A stretch of 64,000 nucleotides of DNA from Rhodamnia argentea. Taxonomy: Eukaryota > Streptophyta > Magnoliopsida > Myrtales > Myrtaceae. The notes beneath the pieces were generated by a model. The model did no database searches. It worked only from the letters and a program-made list of their open reading frames with translations, and was not told the origin of the DNA. Position 1 is the first letter of the stretch, and the number at the start of each line of letters is the position of its first letter. Position numbers and translations under genes: made by a program. The stretch spans positions 5,890,001-5,954,000 of the forward strand of contig NC_063150.1 in the NCBI RefSeq assembly GCF_020921035.1, written 5' to 3'. Of this stretch, positions 1 through 11,600 are shown one piece after another.

Positions 1-353
1 TTAAATTCGAGAGGCCATTAGATGCAGTCAACTTGCAATTTTGATCAAGAAGAGGCTATACAACAAGAAAGAAAGTCGAAGTTACGGAATCGCAATCAGC
101 AACACAATCGCAGAAAGCCCCCCCACAAGAAACAAAAGTCGCCTTCCCCCTAGTTATATTCTGGAAACAGAAACAGACCAGAAGAAAGACAGGACACCAA
201 GGAAAAAAGAAACAGAGGAATCATTACGTGGGTATGTCAAAATGATTCAGATCCTCAATCCTGCTTACACTTCAAGATCCGACCTTTGCAGTCTGACGAT
301 GAGCTCAGAGAGAGTGGGAGCGAGAATGAGATTGGTCTGGCCTTAATATAATA
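1..353 (-). promoter_or_regulatory. Possible promoter and 5' leader of a minus-strand gene running off the left edge
   Basis: Read on the minus strand, a TATA-like TATATTAA lies at about 353-344. It is followed by a pyrimidine-rich stretch with CTC/TCT runs, as in many plant 5' leaders. No long reading frame follows before the edge: the ATG near position 24 is closed by a stop after five codons. The coding part, if real, lies outside the window or beyond an intron. This is an inference from composition and a TATA match only. Confidence 0.25.
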
Positions 354-1980
354 GTTCAAATTGGTGGGTGTGGCGTCAAAGAATAGCTCAAGCAGGTGAC
401 TGCCGATGGAGCAAGGAAGGAAGACAAAACGGTCGTGAGGGACCGAGTGGCCTGCCTCGAGAAGCACTGGCGTGCACTCTTTGCTCGGTCCAAACTCGAA
501 ACACCAGAACACCAGAGCGTTTGTTCTTGTGGGACTGCTCCGTCTTTTTCTTCACTTTCTTCCTTTCTGTTTCTGGTATTCGGTAAACGACGAGTTTGAT
601 ATTTGAGGAAATCGATATTGTTTCCGTTCGTGACGATGCAAGTAGAATCTTTCGACGACCGCCATTCGCTTGGTTGGCTCCCGTTTGTTCGGGTTTTCGG
701 GACGAAGAGTAACTGTTGGGGTTGCTTGGCGAGGATGCGAACGTGTCGCGGCCGCTGTCGCAAAAAAAAAATCGGCCCCCACCCAGTCCCGGTGCCGCCA
801 CGTGGGGCATGTGACAAGCGCCTCGAGTAGGACCCACCTAACCCCGATGCGGAGCACTTGCTAACGTGATTTGCGGGGATCAAGTTGCCAGATTTTAAAT
901 TAAGAAATTGGCATAAGCGACCATTAAGTGAGGCTTAATTGACCTTGACATCTTCGAAATGGAAAACCAAAAGATCCCTTTTATTAAATCAATCGTGATC
1001 GCTCGGTTCCGAACGAAACAAAGAAAGCTCGGGGAGAACATCCACCGTCTTTTATCGTGATTTATAGTTACGGCTTATGTAATATAAAATCGGCTTTCGA
1101 GACTTACATATCGAGTCTATTTGGCTCTTTTCCTCAAATTCGGCACGTAAGAACACATCGCATGTCCCAACTCCCAATTGGAACATGAAATCCGAAAAGG
1201 AGAAGATTTTCTCGACTCCATGAGCTGTTTTATCATCGCATGTTTCCAATGCGCACATGTGCCATGTGAAGTTGGAGGCTAAAATTGACCAGACGGCTAC
1301 CAATAACTTTCTACCAGCTACACGATTAGCATATGCATGTGCTCCTGCTGACCAAAGGAAACATTGATTTGTTCCTTTCTAGACCACGTGGTTGGATTAA
1401 CCTTTTTTGTTTGCCGGTAACCAACATTTCTTTTTTTAAATTAATAGGGTCGCTATTGATTTTTTTTTAATCCAAAAAAAATTCACTAGTCACGTGAATT
1501 AGTGACTAACCTCGTGTAAAGTCTTAGTCACCTACATCAAAACTAACTATTAATATTGCATAAAACATTAGTTATGTCGAAACTCATCATCTTTTCTTTT
1601 TTCCTTTTAAGTACCGGATTATAAGAATCAATAAAAAAAAAAATCGGTTTTTTCATTCGATGAGTTATTAATCATGTAAACTAGTGATTATTTCGATAGA
1701 TTGAAAGTCGAAATTTCTTGTAGAAAATTACCGATCATGCGACGAATAATTAGCTACGTACTCACAAGTCGGAAAATTTCCTTTGGAAATCCCTAGAAGA
1801 GCTAGGAGGGGTTGAAGGGAATGGGACGACATGACATGGAACGGTCCATCGCATGTCTGTTGACATCTAAATTTTGGCTATTCTCTTTAGTCATGAATTT
1901 TTGCATAAAAATTAGGGACTAACTTTAGTCCCTAGAAAAAATATTCAAATCATTTTTTATATAGGATAGTTTATTTTATG
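354..1980. other. Intergenic DNA, no gene seen
   Basis: No coding region with family resemblance or plausible splicing was found on either strand. A palindromic G-box core CCACGTGG sits at 798-805, about 450 bp upstream of the possible minus-strand TATA at 350, so this may be distal promoter DNA. The rest is AT-rich with short homopolymers. Confidence 0.5.
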
Positions 1981-1983
1981 CAT

Positions 1984-2280
1984 TACGTTTCGAAGATGAC
2001 AACGAGAAGGACATTGTCGAAGGTTTCTTGACGTCTGCGGTGAAACTGAATGATAGGGACTCCATTAGCGGGACGGTAGTGAGGAGGATTGGTAGTGGTA
2101 GTTTTGAAAGGATTCAACCAAAGGAAGTGAATCCTTTTCTTCGCAGGGACATGCAGGGGCTAGGTTGGCCAGTAGGATATCTTCTAAGGTTCATATGGTG
2201 CTGTTTATAAGGCTAGAGATAGAAGGATGTCAGAACTTGTCGCCATCAAAGTGATATCAGTTAGAGAAGGGGAGATTTGG
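1984..2280 (+). pseudogene. Fragment of a STE20/MAP4K-type (SIK1-like) protein kinase gene
   Basis: Codons from about 1990 read FEDDNEKDIVEGF, an acidic linker like those before the catalytic domain of plant SIK1/Hippo-type kinases. From about 2190 another frame reads GAVYKARDRRMSELVAIKV, which is kinase subdomain I-II with the ATP-anchoring Lys in VAIKV. The glycine loop just before it (K-G-S-Y-G) is interrupted by a one-base deletion, so the two blocks are out of frame. Everything after subdomain II is absent, and the match ends close to where a gypsy-like LTR appears to begin. It could be an exon truncated by that insertion or a captured fragment. The kinase assignment is firm; the SIK1 subfamily is probable. 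Confidence 0.6.
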
Positions 2281-2289
2281 AGAACCAGA

Positions 2290-4560
2290 ATTGATTTCTC
2301 CAGAATAGATCTTAAACAGAATAGATTTCAATTTGCAAAGCGGGGGAGGTTTTCACACGTCCAAATCCCAAAAGATACGAAAAAGAAAACCGAATAGATT
2401 GCAAGGTGAAAGCACGAAATTCTCGGAAAATCCTCACATATCAAAACAGCTCCAACAGTTTTGTACTTCCCTAAAGATACATAGAGAAATCTGATCTGTT
2501 TTTGAAAAAAAAGCTCAAGCGGTCTTTGTCTATAAAAGGAACTCACGTCCTTCTTCACTGGGGGACGGGAGAGGATTATTGTGCAGAAGGGGGGGGGGCT
2601 TTCGTTGAAAAAGAGAGGGATTCGTCCAAAAAGGGTTTTCGGAGAGAGAGAAGAGTAAGAGGGAAGACTTCCTCGAAAAAGTATCACAGGGGCAGAAAAG
2701 TTGGATGAGGTTTTGTTTAAAAACAGAGTGAGTTTCGTCCAGCTAGAGAAAGAGAGAAGTGTGAGCAGGGGGGCTTCGTCCAGTGTGAAGAACAAAAAAA
2801 GAATAGAGAAAGGGGATAATATGTTAGTGCAGAAAAGTGAGAGAGAGAGCTTCGTTCAGTGAAGGTAGAAAAGAGGGAGGGCTCAGAAAACTTGGGGAAA
2901 AACGAAATGAGTTCGAGACGGAGTTCGAAGGTTTTCCCGCAAGGGTCGAAACCCTCCTCCATTCCAAGCTCGTTAATGCACTGATCCTCCCTTGTGACAA
3001 ACTCCCCCGCACGAAAGCTCAAACAATCCAAGTCTAGCGAAGGAGCATCGCCTGCAATGATTCGGATGATGCTTGCAGCATTGATGAACCGCTACTGACC
3101 TCCATCGGCGGCGCCACCATCAAGTCCAGCGCGAGTCCCTCGTTTGAGCCGATCTTCATCCGCAAGTCCCATCTGGATCCAAACGAGGAACGAAAATCTG
3201 AATTTTTTTCAGATTAGGTAAAATTCGATTTCTTCATATTTCATTTCTTTTTTTTATTATTATTATGAGAATATTGGATGATTTTCGTTTAGGAAAATTT
3301 TAGCTATGTTTGGGCAAGTCTTATCCATTGATATTGCAATATATGATAATTGCCTATCCGATTTTTTCGGCATCGTTAGCATGTTTTATAGATTAGACAA
3401 CCGTTTCGAATTAGAAGGGTGATTCCCTACCAACAACGTGCAAATTCGGACTAATCTCGATCCCGAGATTTGTCTCGATGGCACGGGGATTGAGATATAT
3501 AATCTTAACCACCGGATTTGATTCCTCGATCCAATCCGTTACCTAATTCGAATCGTAAGATATTTTCATAAATGAACATGCATGATTTGATTTGTCACGT
3601 AAAATAAAAAATAAAAAAAAAATCCATTCGAAACACCAAAAATATCTCATTCATGTAGATTGCATATAGTTTAGAACATTCTATTCATGTAGATTGAACA
3701 CATTCATTTTACATATGCACGTCGTTTAGGCCTAGTTGCATAATCACTATGTCATTTTCATGTCGCATTGATTAGTCACGTCATATATTTTGCCACGTCA
3801 TTAAAGTTTGACATATCCTATGGTTCGGCATGTCATTTTGTCACGTTATTTTTACGTGTCGTATTATACGTTATGTCATAAACTTGATAAGTCATTGATG
3901 TCATGTCACATTCATATGTCATTTAGAATAAGGCTCGTTCATTTTAAATTAGTAGATTAGTCTAGTCTAATATAACACGTCATTTAGATTAAATTCATGT
4001 CATTTTTGCATAACATGTAGGTTAGAATTCATGTTGCTTTGCATGTCATTAGGATTCAAAAACTTAAAAAAAAAAACCATCACGCATTCATGTCGTGCTA
4101 GGATAGCCACCATTTATCAAGTCATTAGAATTGTGTTCTTAAAATACAATTACATTCATGCATTGCATCGCATCATTCATTTAAAAAAAATAAAAAATAC
4201 ACCTTTGGAACTTTAAATCACAATCTTTGAAAGTTGCCGACTCAGATAATTTTCATTGAAATGAAAGGTACCGAAAGGGCGTTAATAGAAATATTAGCGT
4301 AACCAAGTTCCTAAACTCAATGAATCTCTGGTTCGTAGGAATAAAGTATTTCTCCCGATACTTTATTTAGGTGACTAATCAGCCTACCATAAAATGATTA
4401 GTGGCGACTCCAATTTGAAAATCTTTTTGCTTATTAAATAGTGAACCATAAGTTGCGACTTGGTATGGACTTGGGAGAGTCCGAGTTAAGTTAATTAGAT
4501 AATTAGCTTGATAATCCATTAGCTTAGAAACCTGGTTTTTAGGTCGCGACAATGTCCAAT
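2290..4560 (+). mobile_element. Probable solo LTR or LTR remnant of a Ty3/gypsy-type retrotransposon
   Basis: A strong TATA box (TATAAAAGG, 2531-2539) stands alone without a downstream gene. It is followed by a purine-rich leader with repeated TTCGTCCA-like motifs (about 2617, 2733, 2775, 2852). Next come dispersed CATGTCATTT-type repeats at 3720-4060, and a 3' block around 4260-4470 with the GTGGCGACTCC and ACCGAAAGGGCGTTAA style common at the ends of plant gypsy LTRs. No gag or pol frame is present. Outer boundaries are approximate; no target-site duplication was identified. Confidence 0.45.
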
Positions 4561-6007
4561 TTCAAACCCACGCCTGTGTAAGGACAAAAGGCCCAATATC
4601 GGCCCAATAGCAAACTGAGGGCCCATGACCTGGGCCATCCTAAAAACGGCCCAGAGAAACACATTCGATCCATCATGCTTAGCGGGACTTCGCCTGTAGA
4701 ATAACAATGCTCATTGGGTTTCTGGTCTAGCATAGCAAAATGAATTAACTGGACGACGCTTTAATGGTCAGTGGGGATCCTGAGGAATAATTCGTGTAGC
4801 CAGAGAATCAAAGTTCAGAATTGGAAAAATCCAACTTGAACTCCGTCACCACCACCACCACCGTCCTCATTGTGTGGACAAGGGACCCCGGGCCCCGGAC
4901 CCGAGTCCACGGAGGCATGCTCCTGTCGTTAGAACACTGCTGGCGCCAAAATATAAACACCAAGCAACCACGAATACAAAACAATTTTTGCTTGAAAAAT
5001 CTCCTCGACATGAGGAGATAAAAAAAAGAAAAAAAGATACCATCGGACGGAAGTCCACCCAAAATCTTTACTATCAACAAATTGGGTGAACAAATCGGTT
5101 ACAACATCAAGAACACCATTCTTTGCAATGCGGGCGAAATTCACAAGAGATCAAAGATAAACCTCACTAAAACACAGGTTCAGCTCCACTTATGAAAAAA
5201 AAAAAACTCGATGAAGGAAGGTCGAGATGAAAATCAAACCGATCAGATTCGAGAACAATGTATTATAGAGAGGCCCACTAAATTTCAAACTGGGCTGCCA
5301 AAGCCCATAGGCGAAACTCACTTCCCCTCAACGAACCGTGTTGCTTCACCTCCCTAAATCCATTCGAACCTCTTATGAGATGAATATTATATTTATTTTG
5401 TTATCTTCTTTTTTTTTTTATGGTCGCATTTTCATTTTCCTACGTTCATATTAATGCGTGTATTTCCCCTTGAAAGTATTAAAATCAATCATATTCTCAA
5501 TATTATTAGCACATGACGTACACGTTCGCTTGGAATATATTGCTTTTTGCACGTCTACAGCCCAACGTCTTGGGAATAAAGACACCGACCGTCCTCAATT
5601 GTTGTTTTCAATTTGTCGGACTTGGACCAAACCTTTGATTTGTTTTTTTTTTTTTGTCGACTCGTTCGAGCTGGTCGTTCCGTTGAAAAAACTTTAACGG
5701 AAATGATGAAATGCCTGTTACGTTGCCGTTAAATGCTGATTGTACTAATATAAATTTCATATTGAAAATAGAATTCTGAAGAAAATAAAAATAAACGAAT
5801 AAGCACCGGCAGAGGGAAGGGGATGGGCTGCGGTTGCGAAAAAGAGGTGGCCGCACCACCCCCATGCACCAGGGAGGGCTCGCCTGGTCACTTGATCATG
5901 CCGCCCCCTTCTTCTCTGTATGTGGGCACAGGCTGCGGCAACGATGGGCCGAGACACCAATGACGGTCCGACCCTCATCGGCAGCTGGATAGTGCCCCCA
6001 CCACCGT
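4561..6007. other. Intergenic DNA, no gene seen
   Basis: No convincing exon was found. A GC-rich near-palindrome (CCCCGGGCCCCGG) lies around 4885-4900. Several runs of T or A occur near 5190, 5405 and 5640. Frames here are short and show no family resemblance. Confidence 0.5.
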
Positions 6008-6016
6008 GGAATAAAC

Positions 6017-6416
6017 GAAAAAATTTACCATAAAAGTCATAAACTTATTGTAATTTGTGTCCGGTGAGGGTCGTTGGAGCTCGTCGGCCACCGGACAGGG
6101 CCGTGAAGCCTTCCCCTAGCCTTGCCGATCGAGGGCGAAGGTGACCTCACTTGCTGCCGCACCTCGTGATGGTCTAAAGCATGGCCGCGAAGCCCTCGCC
6201 GGTCACGGTGGGAAAAGAGGAAAAAAAGAAAAAGAAAAAAAAATACTCACAAATTTTAAAAATATTAAAATTGCACACATTAACGTCACCCCGATCAAGT
6301 TGACTAAATTTGCACAAATGCAAAATTTTTAATACTCTATTTACGATAAAAAAAAAGGTTTATGATTGAATTGACACAATTATAATAAATTTATGATCTT
6401 TTTGATAATCTTCCCC
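6017..6416. mobile_element. 400-bp foldback MITE, MULE-type, with near-perfect 9-bp target duplication
   Basis: The left end (AAATTTACCATAAAAGTCAT) and the reverse complement of the right end (GATTATCAAAAAGATCATAA) match imperfectly and form terminal inverted repeats. Flanks are GGAATAAAC (6008-6016) and GAAATAAAC (6417-6425), eight of nine bases identical, which suits a Mutator-like 9-bp duplication. The core at 6060-6215 is GC-rich and resembles coding DNA but holds no recognisable gene. No transposase is present, so it is non-autonomous. Confidence 0.55.
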
Positions 6417-6425
6417 GAAATAAAC

Positions 6426-7265
6426 TGAAAGAGTTAGGACAACTACGGACTATTTTTATCCTTTTATCTATCGATTCCTACCGAACGCCGTTGATTAATC
6501 GCGGATCGGAAATGTACAGGTGCCTCTCCTGAGAACGACGTAATTTTTAAGTTTAATTTGACTCGGGTAGGTTTCATGAAGTTACCGGGAACAAAAAAGG
6601 AAGATGGCGGAACGCGTCCCCTGCCATACGTCGTCGTCCTAGACTTCGACCCTCGCGGTCAACTGTTGACTCTGCCCCCATACGCGCTCCAAGAACATCT
6701 ATCGACGAGAGACTCCCTAAAATTCCAAGCTCGAACCATTCATTTGTCTCGGTCCCGAGATCGAAACTTCCGAGGTCTTTACCATCGCGAAATCAAGACA
6801 CGTAAAAGGAAGGCCTGGGAAATGAAACGACGATAAGCAATCCCTTTTGCTTTCACTTACCTCGATTTCCTTTCATGTTATCACGCAAGGATAACTTGTA
6901 GGTCTTAAGCAGTTGTAACCGCGTGTAGCACTTAGCCAATTTTGCTATGACACCGGCCACGTCGGTTTTTATCATCAAATAGATATGTTTGTCAACCACT
7001 TAAACCACTTACTATCGTGTCTCAATAATTATATATTATGTTCATCGATGATCGTTATTCAGAGTCACCGATTAGTTTTACCACTGTCGATTACTTCGTT
7101 GTATAACTGTCGGTGACTATCACATCGCTCATTGATAATTATATCGATCTCTTCACCAAACTCTGTATTCGACCAAACCGACTTGGTGTTGAACACAAAG
7201 AGCTATGTTTTGGCGTAAATAATTGTGTTATTTTATGTAATCATCATGTAAAGCCTATTATTTAT
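6426..7265. other. Intergenic DNA, no gene seen
   Basis: A frame of 92 codons at 6558-6836 shows no recognisable domain and no supporting neighbour exon, so it is not called. The remainder is AT-rich. Confidence 0.45.
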
Positions 7266-7740
7266 ATAAGATTAGTATAATGAAAAACCCTCAATTGATA
7301 AATCAGTAATAAATTTATCCTAAATTAATTTTTTGACCACCATAAATTTCAAATTGATATGCGCATGATAAATTTACTCTATGTTAGTTTTCGTTAAAAT
7401 TTATCATTAAATTGTTGAGTTATATGATACATAACGATTGACGGGTGTATCGGTTTGAGATTTTGACCTTCCGTTTGTCACATGTGTACCGATTTGCGAT
7501 TCATGGCATAAATTCAACTTAGCAAAAATTAACTTATGGTAAATTTGCCACCTACGTACTAATTTGGGATTTTTTATGGTTAAAAAAGTAGTTTGGGCTA
7601 AATTTGTCATACGTGCACTAATTTGACTTTTTTTTGTGGTAAAAAATTAATTTGGAATAAATTTGTGACAGATGTACCCGTTTAGGATTTTTTGTGGTAT
7701 AGACCTACAAATATATCTCTAACATTTCGTATGTCTAACG
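7266..7740 (+). repeat. Foldback element, copy 1, built of degenerate repeats of about 60 bp
   Basis: The left arm (7275-7400) carries phrases of the type AAATTGATA...GATAAATTTA. The right arm (7490-7710) carries their reverse complements (TAAATTTG...GTACTAATTTGGGATT). Between them is a less repetitive centre with TTATCATTAAATTGTTGAG. Each arm contains two to four degenerate copies of one unit. It is non-coding; the RNA would fold into a long hairpin. Confidence 0.55.
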
Positions 7741-7749
7741 TGATTTATT

Positions 7750-8283
7750 ATATGGTTAATATCACGAAAAATCCCAAACCGGTACGCTTGTGACAAATTT
7801 ACTCCAAACTATTATTTTGATCACATAAAGTTTCAAATTGATACACATATGACAAATTTATCTCAAAGTACTTGTTGACCATCAAAAACCCTAAAGTGAT
7901 ACACTTGTGATAAGTTTACAAAAAAATTATTTTTTTGATTACGAAAAATTTTAAATTGGTATATCTGTGGTAAATTACCCTCCATTAAATTGATCTAATG
8001 CCACGAAAAATCAGAAATTGGGTAGAAATCTCAAACAGATACGTCCGCTAACCGTCACGTGTCATCCAACTCAGTAATTTAATGATTAAATTTAACAAAA
8101 ATTGACTGATGGTAAATTTGTTATAGATGTATCAATTTGGGATAAATTTATTACAATTGTATCAATTTAGAATTTTTTATAGTAAAAAAATAATTTAAAA
8201 TAAATTTATTATATGTATATCAGTTTGGAGTTTTTTGCGATATTTTTTTTTTTTTTGGGTCAAATTTTTGTGGTATTAACCCT
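7750..8283 (-). repeat. Foldback element, copy 2, inverted relative to copy 1
   Basis: The same arm phrases recur here, and the centre (about 8050-8100) is the reverse complement of the centre at 7395-7460, so this copy is oriented opposite to the first. The ends GGTTAATATCACGAAAAA and AAATTTTTGTGGTATTAACC form terminal inverted repeats. No clear target duplication was seen. Confidence 0.55.
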
Positions 8284-8587
8284 TAATAATAACTCTCATT
8301 ATTCTTTTGTCGTTCTTGCCGTGTACAAGGGAGAAGACCAATCGCCAATTGACAAAGACGACGACCCAGAACGTTTCAAATTCTAATTCTTTCGAGGCGA
8401 GTCTTCTCCGTACTCGGTCTCTGCAACTGCAGGTACGTTGCCCGCACTGCCTAGGCATTCCTGCAATTTCCTTCGGTTCCGTGTCTGCGGAGGTTTGGAA
8501 CCAGAGCACGAACGTTCACTGCAAATCTTCGAAGACCAGAGGACACGCCATTCCTTGGCATCCCTTCAACTTCGCAGACCCAGATGC

Positions 8588-8597
8588 CTTTATATAG
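8588..8597 (+). promoter_or_regulatory. TATA box of the Nudix hydrolase gene
   Basis: CTTTATATAG lies about 100 bp upstream of the ATG at 8690. It is followed at roughly 30 bp by a pyrimidine-rich stretch (CTCATCCTTCACTTC), a usual setting for a plant transcription start. Nearby DNA at 8284-8587 holds no gene. Confidence 0.55.
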
Positions 8598-8689
8598 TTA
8601 CAGTTTCCGTCTCATCCTTCACTTCGCTTCTCCTTTAGCCGTTGGAGCGATCAGAATACGCTGAAAAAACACTCATCTCCACCCACTTG

Positions 8690-11600
8690 ATGTTTGCGCT
8701 GAGGCTCAGAAACATCAGGCCTTTCAACCCACTCCTCCTCGCGCACCAGATCTCCGTACCAAGACCAGCTGTCCAAGGCCACTTTTTCAGTGCTCTGACT
8801 CCTTGCAAGCGAAAGGATTTAGTGGGTACGCGTGAATCGTCGCATTGGTTTTCTGGAGTTTTCGTTATTTAATCCATCGTCGGTGACCACGATAAAGCCC
8901 AGGGGTGAGCAAAAAAGACTGCCCGGACCGGACCGGGACCAATGATCCGGTTACCGATTTTAGGGGCATCCGGTCCGGTTCCCAGTTCCTAAAATTGGAA
9001 CCGTTAACCGGGCGGTCCAGTTCCCGGTTCCAAGGCCCCGGACCGGACCGGTCCTCTTTTTTTAAATTTTTTTAAAAGATAAACCTAACGTTTACTTGTT
9101 GTTTAGGTTTAGGTCTTTTAGGATTTCTTTACTTCAACGTAGTGCCTCAAACATTTTTTCTTACCTTTACACTGTCCAATCTCCACTTATTTCGTTACAC
9201 AGACGAGCCTTGAGTCATCTTACCGCTTGTCTCGCCTCAAACTTCATTGGCACCGTCTACAAAGTGTGTATCTATTTTTTGAAACCGCGGACTAGAAACA
9301 CTTGGAACCGCCCTGGAACCGGACCGGACCAAAGGTCCGGTCCGGTTCCCGGTTCCAAGCGTGGCCGGTCAGGTCCGCGGTTCCGAAAAGTGGGAACCGG
9401 GACCACCGGTCCGGTTCCTGATTTTTGATGGGGATCGGACCGTACCGGGAACCGCTCACCCCTAATAAAGCTTGCCCAAAGTGCCCACCTTCTGCGTTTC
9501 TTTATATGCTTGATTGATGGACATTCGCAATTTTGGTTGGTTTTTGTGTTTGGTTCTCTTTTTACCAGAAAGTTTTTATTTTTCTTCGTGGGTTTCGCTG
9601 TCTTGATGCTCTTGGGCTTTGCGTATCCACTGGAATGCTGGATGAGTGAATAGTGAGGTTCATGGCTGTTTCTGGACACATATAGCGAGAAACAGTACAG
9701 GAGAATTCAAGGAGACAAGGAAACATCACCCAAGGGAGTGTTTGGGAGACGAGTTTACTTTTTAAGCCGGAGTCTATTGAAGTCTTCTTCCTCCTCCTCC
9801 TTTTTTAATAATAGGGTTCTGGGTATTTTCTATTAGGGTTTATTACTTTACTTTTGAGCTGGAAAATTTGTTTCCGATGTAAATCAGTGGATGAATCGTG
9901 GCTTCATTTGTCCAGGTTTCACTCCTAGAGTGCCATTTGCCATCAGATACACGTCCATGAGCGCATCATCAGCTCAGAGGCCAGGCATGGCTGAAAATGA
10001 TGATGGTGGGATCGAGCAGATTCAACTGCTCGATGGGTCTCAGGATTCATATGGAGGAGTCATAGTGGAGATGAAGGAGCATATGGATGCGGATGTCTTT
10101 GCCCCTTTGCTCCGAGCTTCAATATCAAGCTGGACACAACAGGTGCTGGACCTGTGCTTCATCAGGCTTGTCAATTCTTTCTCGATTTGTAAGAATACCA
10201 CTCTGTTCTACTGTGTTTCTTCTTATTGGGTATCTTTTGGTTGTAGGGGAAGACGGGTGTGTGGATCAAATTGCCTATTGAATATTCACATCTTGTTGAC
10301 ATTATAGTGAAGGTACATATAAATGTGTTTTCTTGGCAAAGAATTAGTATTGGCCCCTGTGAGATTTACTTCACCTTGACAGCCGATACTTGTTAAATCG
10401 CTTTCTAGCAGAAAGTTTGATTGGTTTAAGTATGGAATAGACGGTTCATTGAAATATAGTCTGGTAATTTGGCAGGAAGGATTTAGGTACCATCATGCTG
10501 AACCGAATTACTTGATGCTTGTTCGCTGGCTTCCTGAGACCACTGATACTATTCCTGTGAATGCTTCACATAGAGTGGGCGTTGGTGCTTTTGTCTTGAA
10601 TGGTAAAGGAGAGGTAACTTTCTACCTTGCCATTGTCCCACTTCTTGCATTTGCCCTTTTTAAGACTATCTAATAGGAAGATGTAAAAAGATAGAAATGT
10701 AACATTGGATTTGCTCATTCAGTTGTTCTTAGAAGTTCGGAGTCGGACCGGACACTTCAGTAAGACTAGAGATGTGCAGTTCATGAAATCAGCCTGCTTG
10801 ATAGGCATTAAATCCTTCAGAAGGATAGATAGGACCACGCTAATTTCTCCTGGGAAGAAAACATATGCACGCCTTTGCTCTGCCTTACCTTGTTTTCATC
10901 GTGATTCTAATGCAACCAGACACTCAATGCTTCAAAGAATTTAAATAACATGCCTCCCTTTCTAGATGCTTGTAGTCCAAGAGCATACTGGAAGGTTCCA
11001 AGGTACGGGTGTATGGAAACACCCCACTGGAGTTGTGAACGAGGTGAGTTTGTTTAAGACATCAAGTGCTACATAAGAAGTATCAATATGTATTGCAATG
11101 GTTTGACTGTGACTCTATCTCCGTAGGGTGAGGATATATGTCAAGCTGTTGTCAGGGAAGTAAAGGAAGAGACAGGAGTAAGTGATGAGTTCTATGTCGT
11201 ATAGAAAGCTGATTCTCTGAGGCATTTCACCTTGAGAATTCCAATTAAAGCCTTATTCTTTTATGCTCTACAGGTAGACACTAAATTCGTCGAAATCCTC
11301 TGTTTCAGGTAAAGAAGATCCTGTATTTCAGATTGTGGTGTATCAATAGTTTTGGTCCTCATTTAGATTTCTGTGTTTAGCCTTCTGATGTTCGAATTTG
11401 CTTTCGCTTTTCTCACATACTATCTCTTATGTTCGATCGCAGGCAAAGCCACAAATCATTCTTCACAAAGTCAGATTTGTTCTTCCTTTGCCTGCTTCAT
11501 CCAGAATCATCTGCTATTGAGAAACAGAATGTAGAGATCGAGGCAGCCCGGGTAAATTGCAGACTTGCATATCTTCTTGATTTTGGTGGAAGTATAATTT

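Noticed and set aside
356..883. Overlapping frames of 60-175 codons on both strands
   Set aside because: Several frames compete in the same GC-richer promoter-like DNA, and none shows a domain, signal or splice support.
6558..6836. 92-codon plus-strand frame
   Set aside because: Arg/Lys-rich translation without recognisable family, and no promoter or neighbouring exon.
9096..9428. 110-codon frame with Pro/Gly-rich end
   Set aside because: It is the GGACCGG subterminal DNA of the hAT element read as protein.
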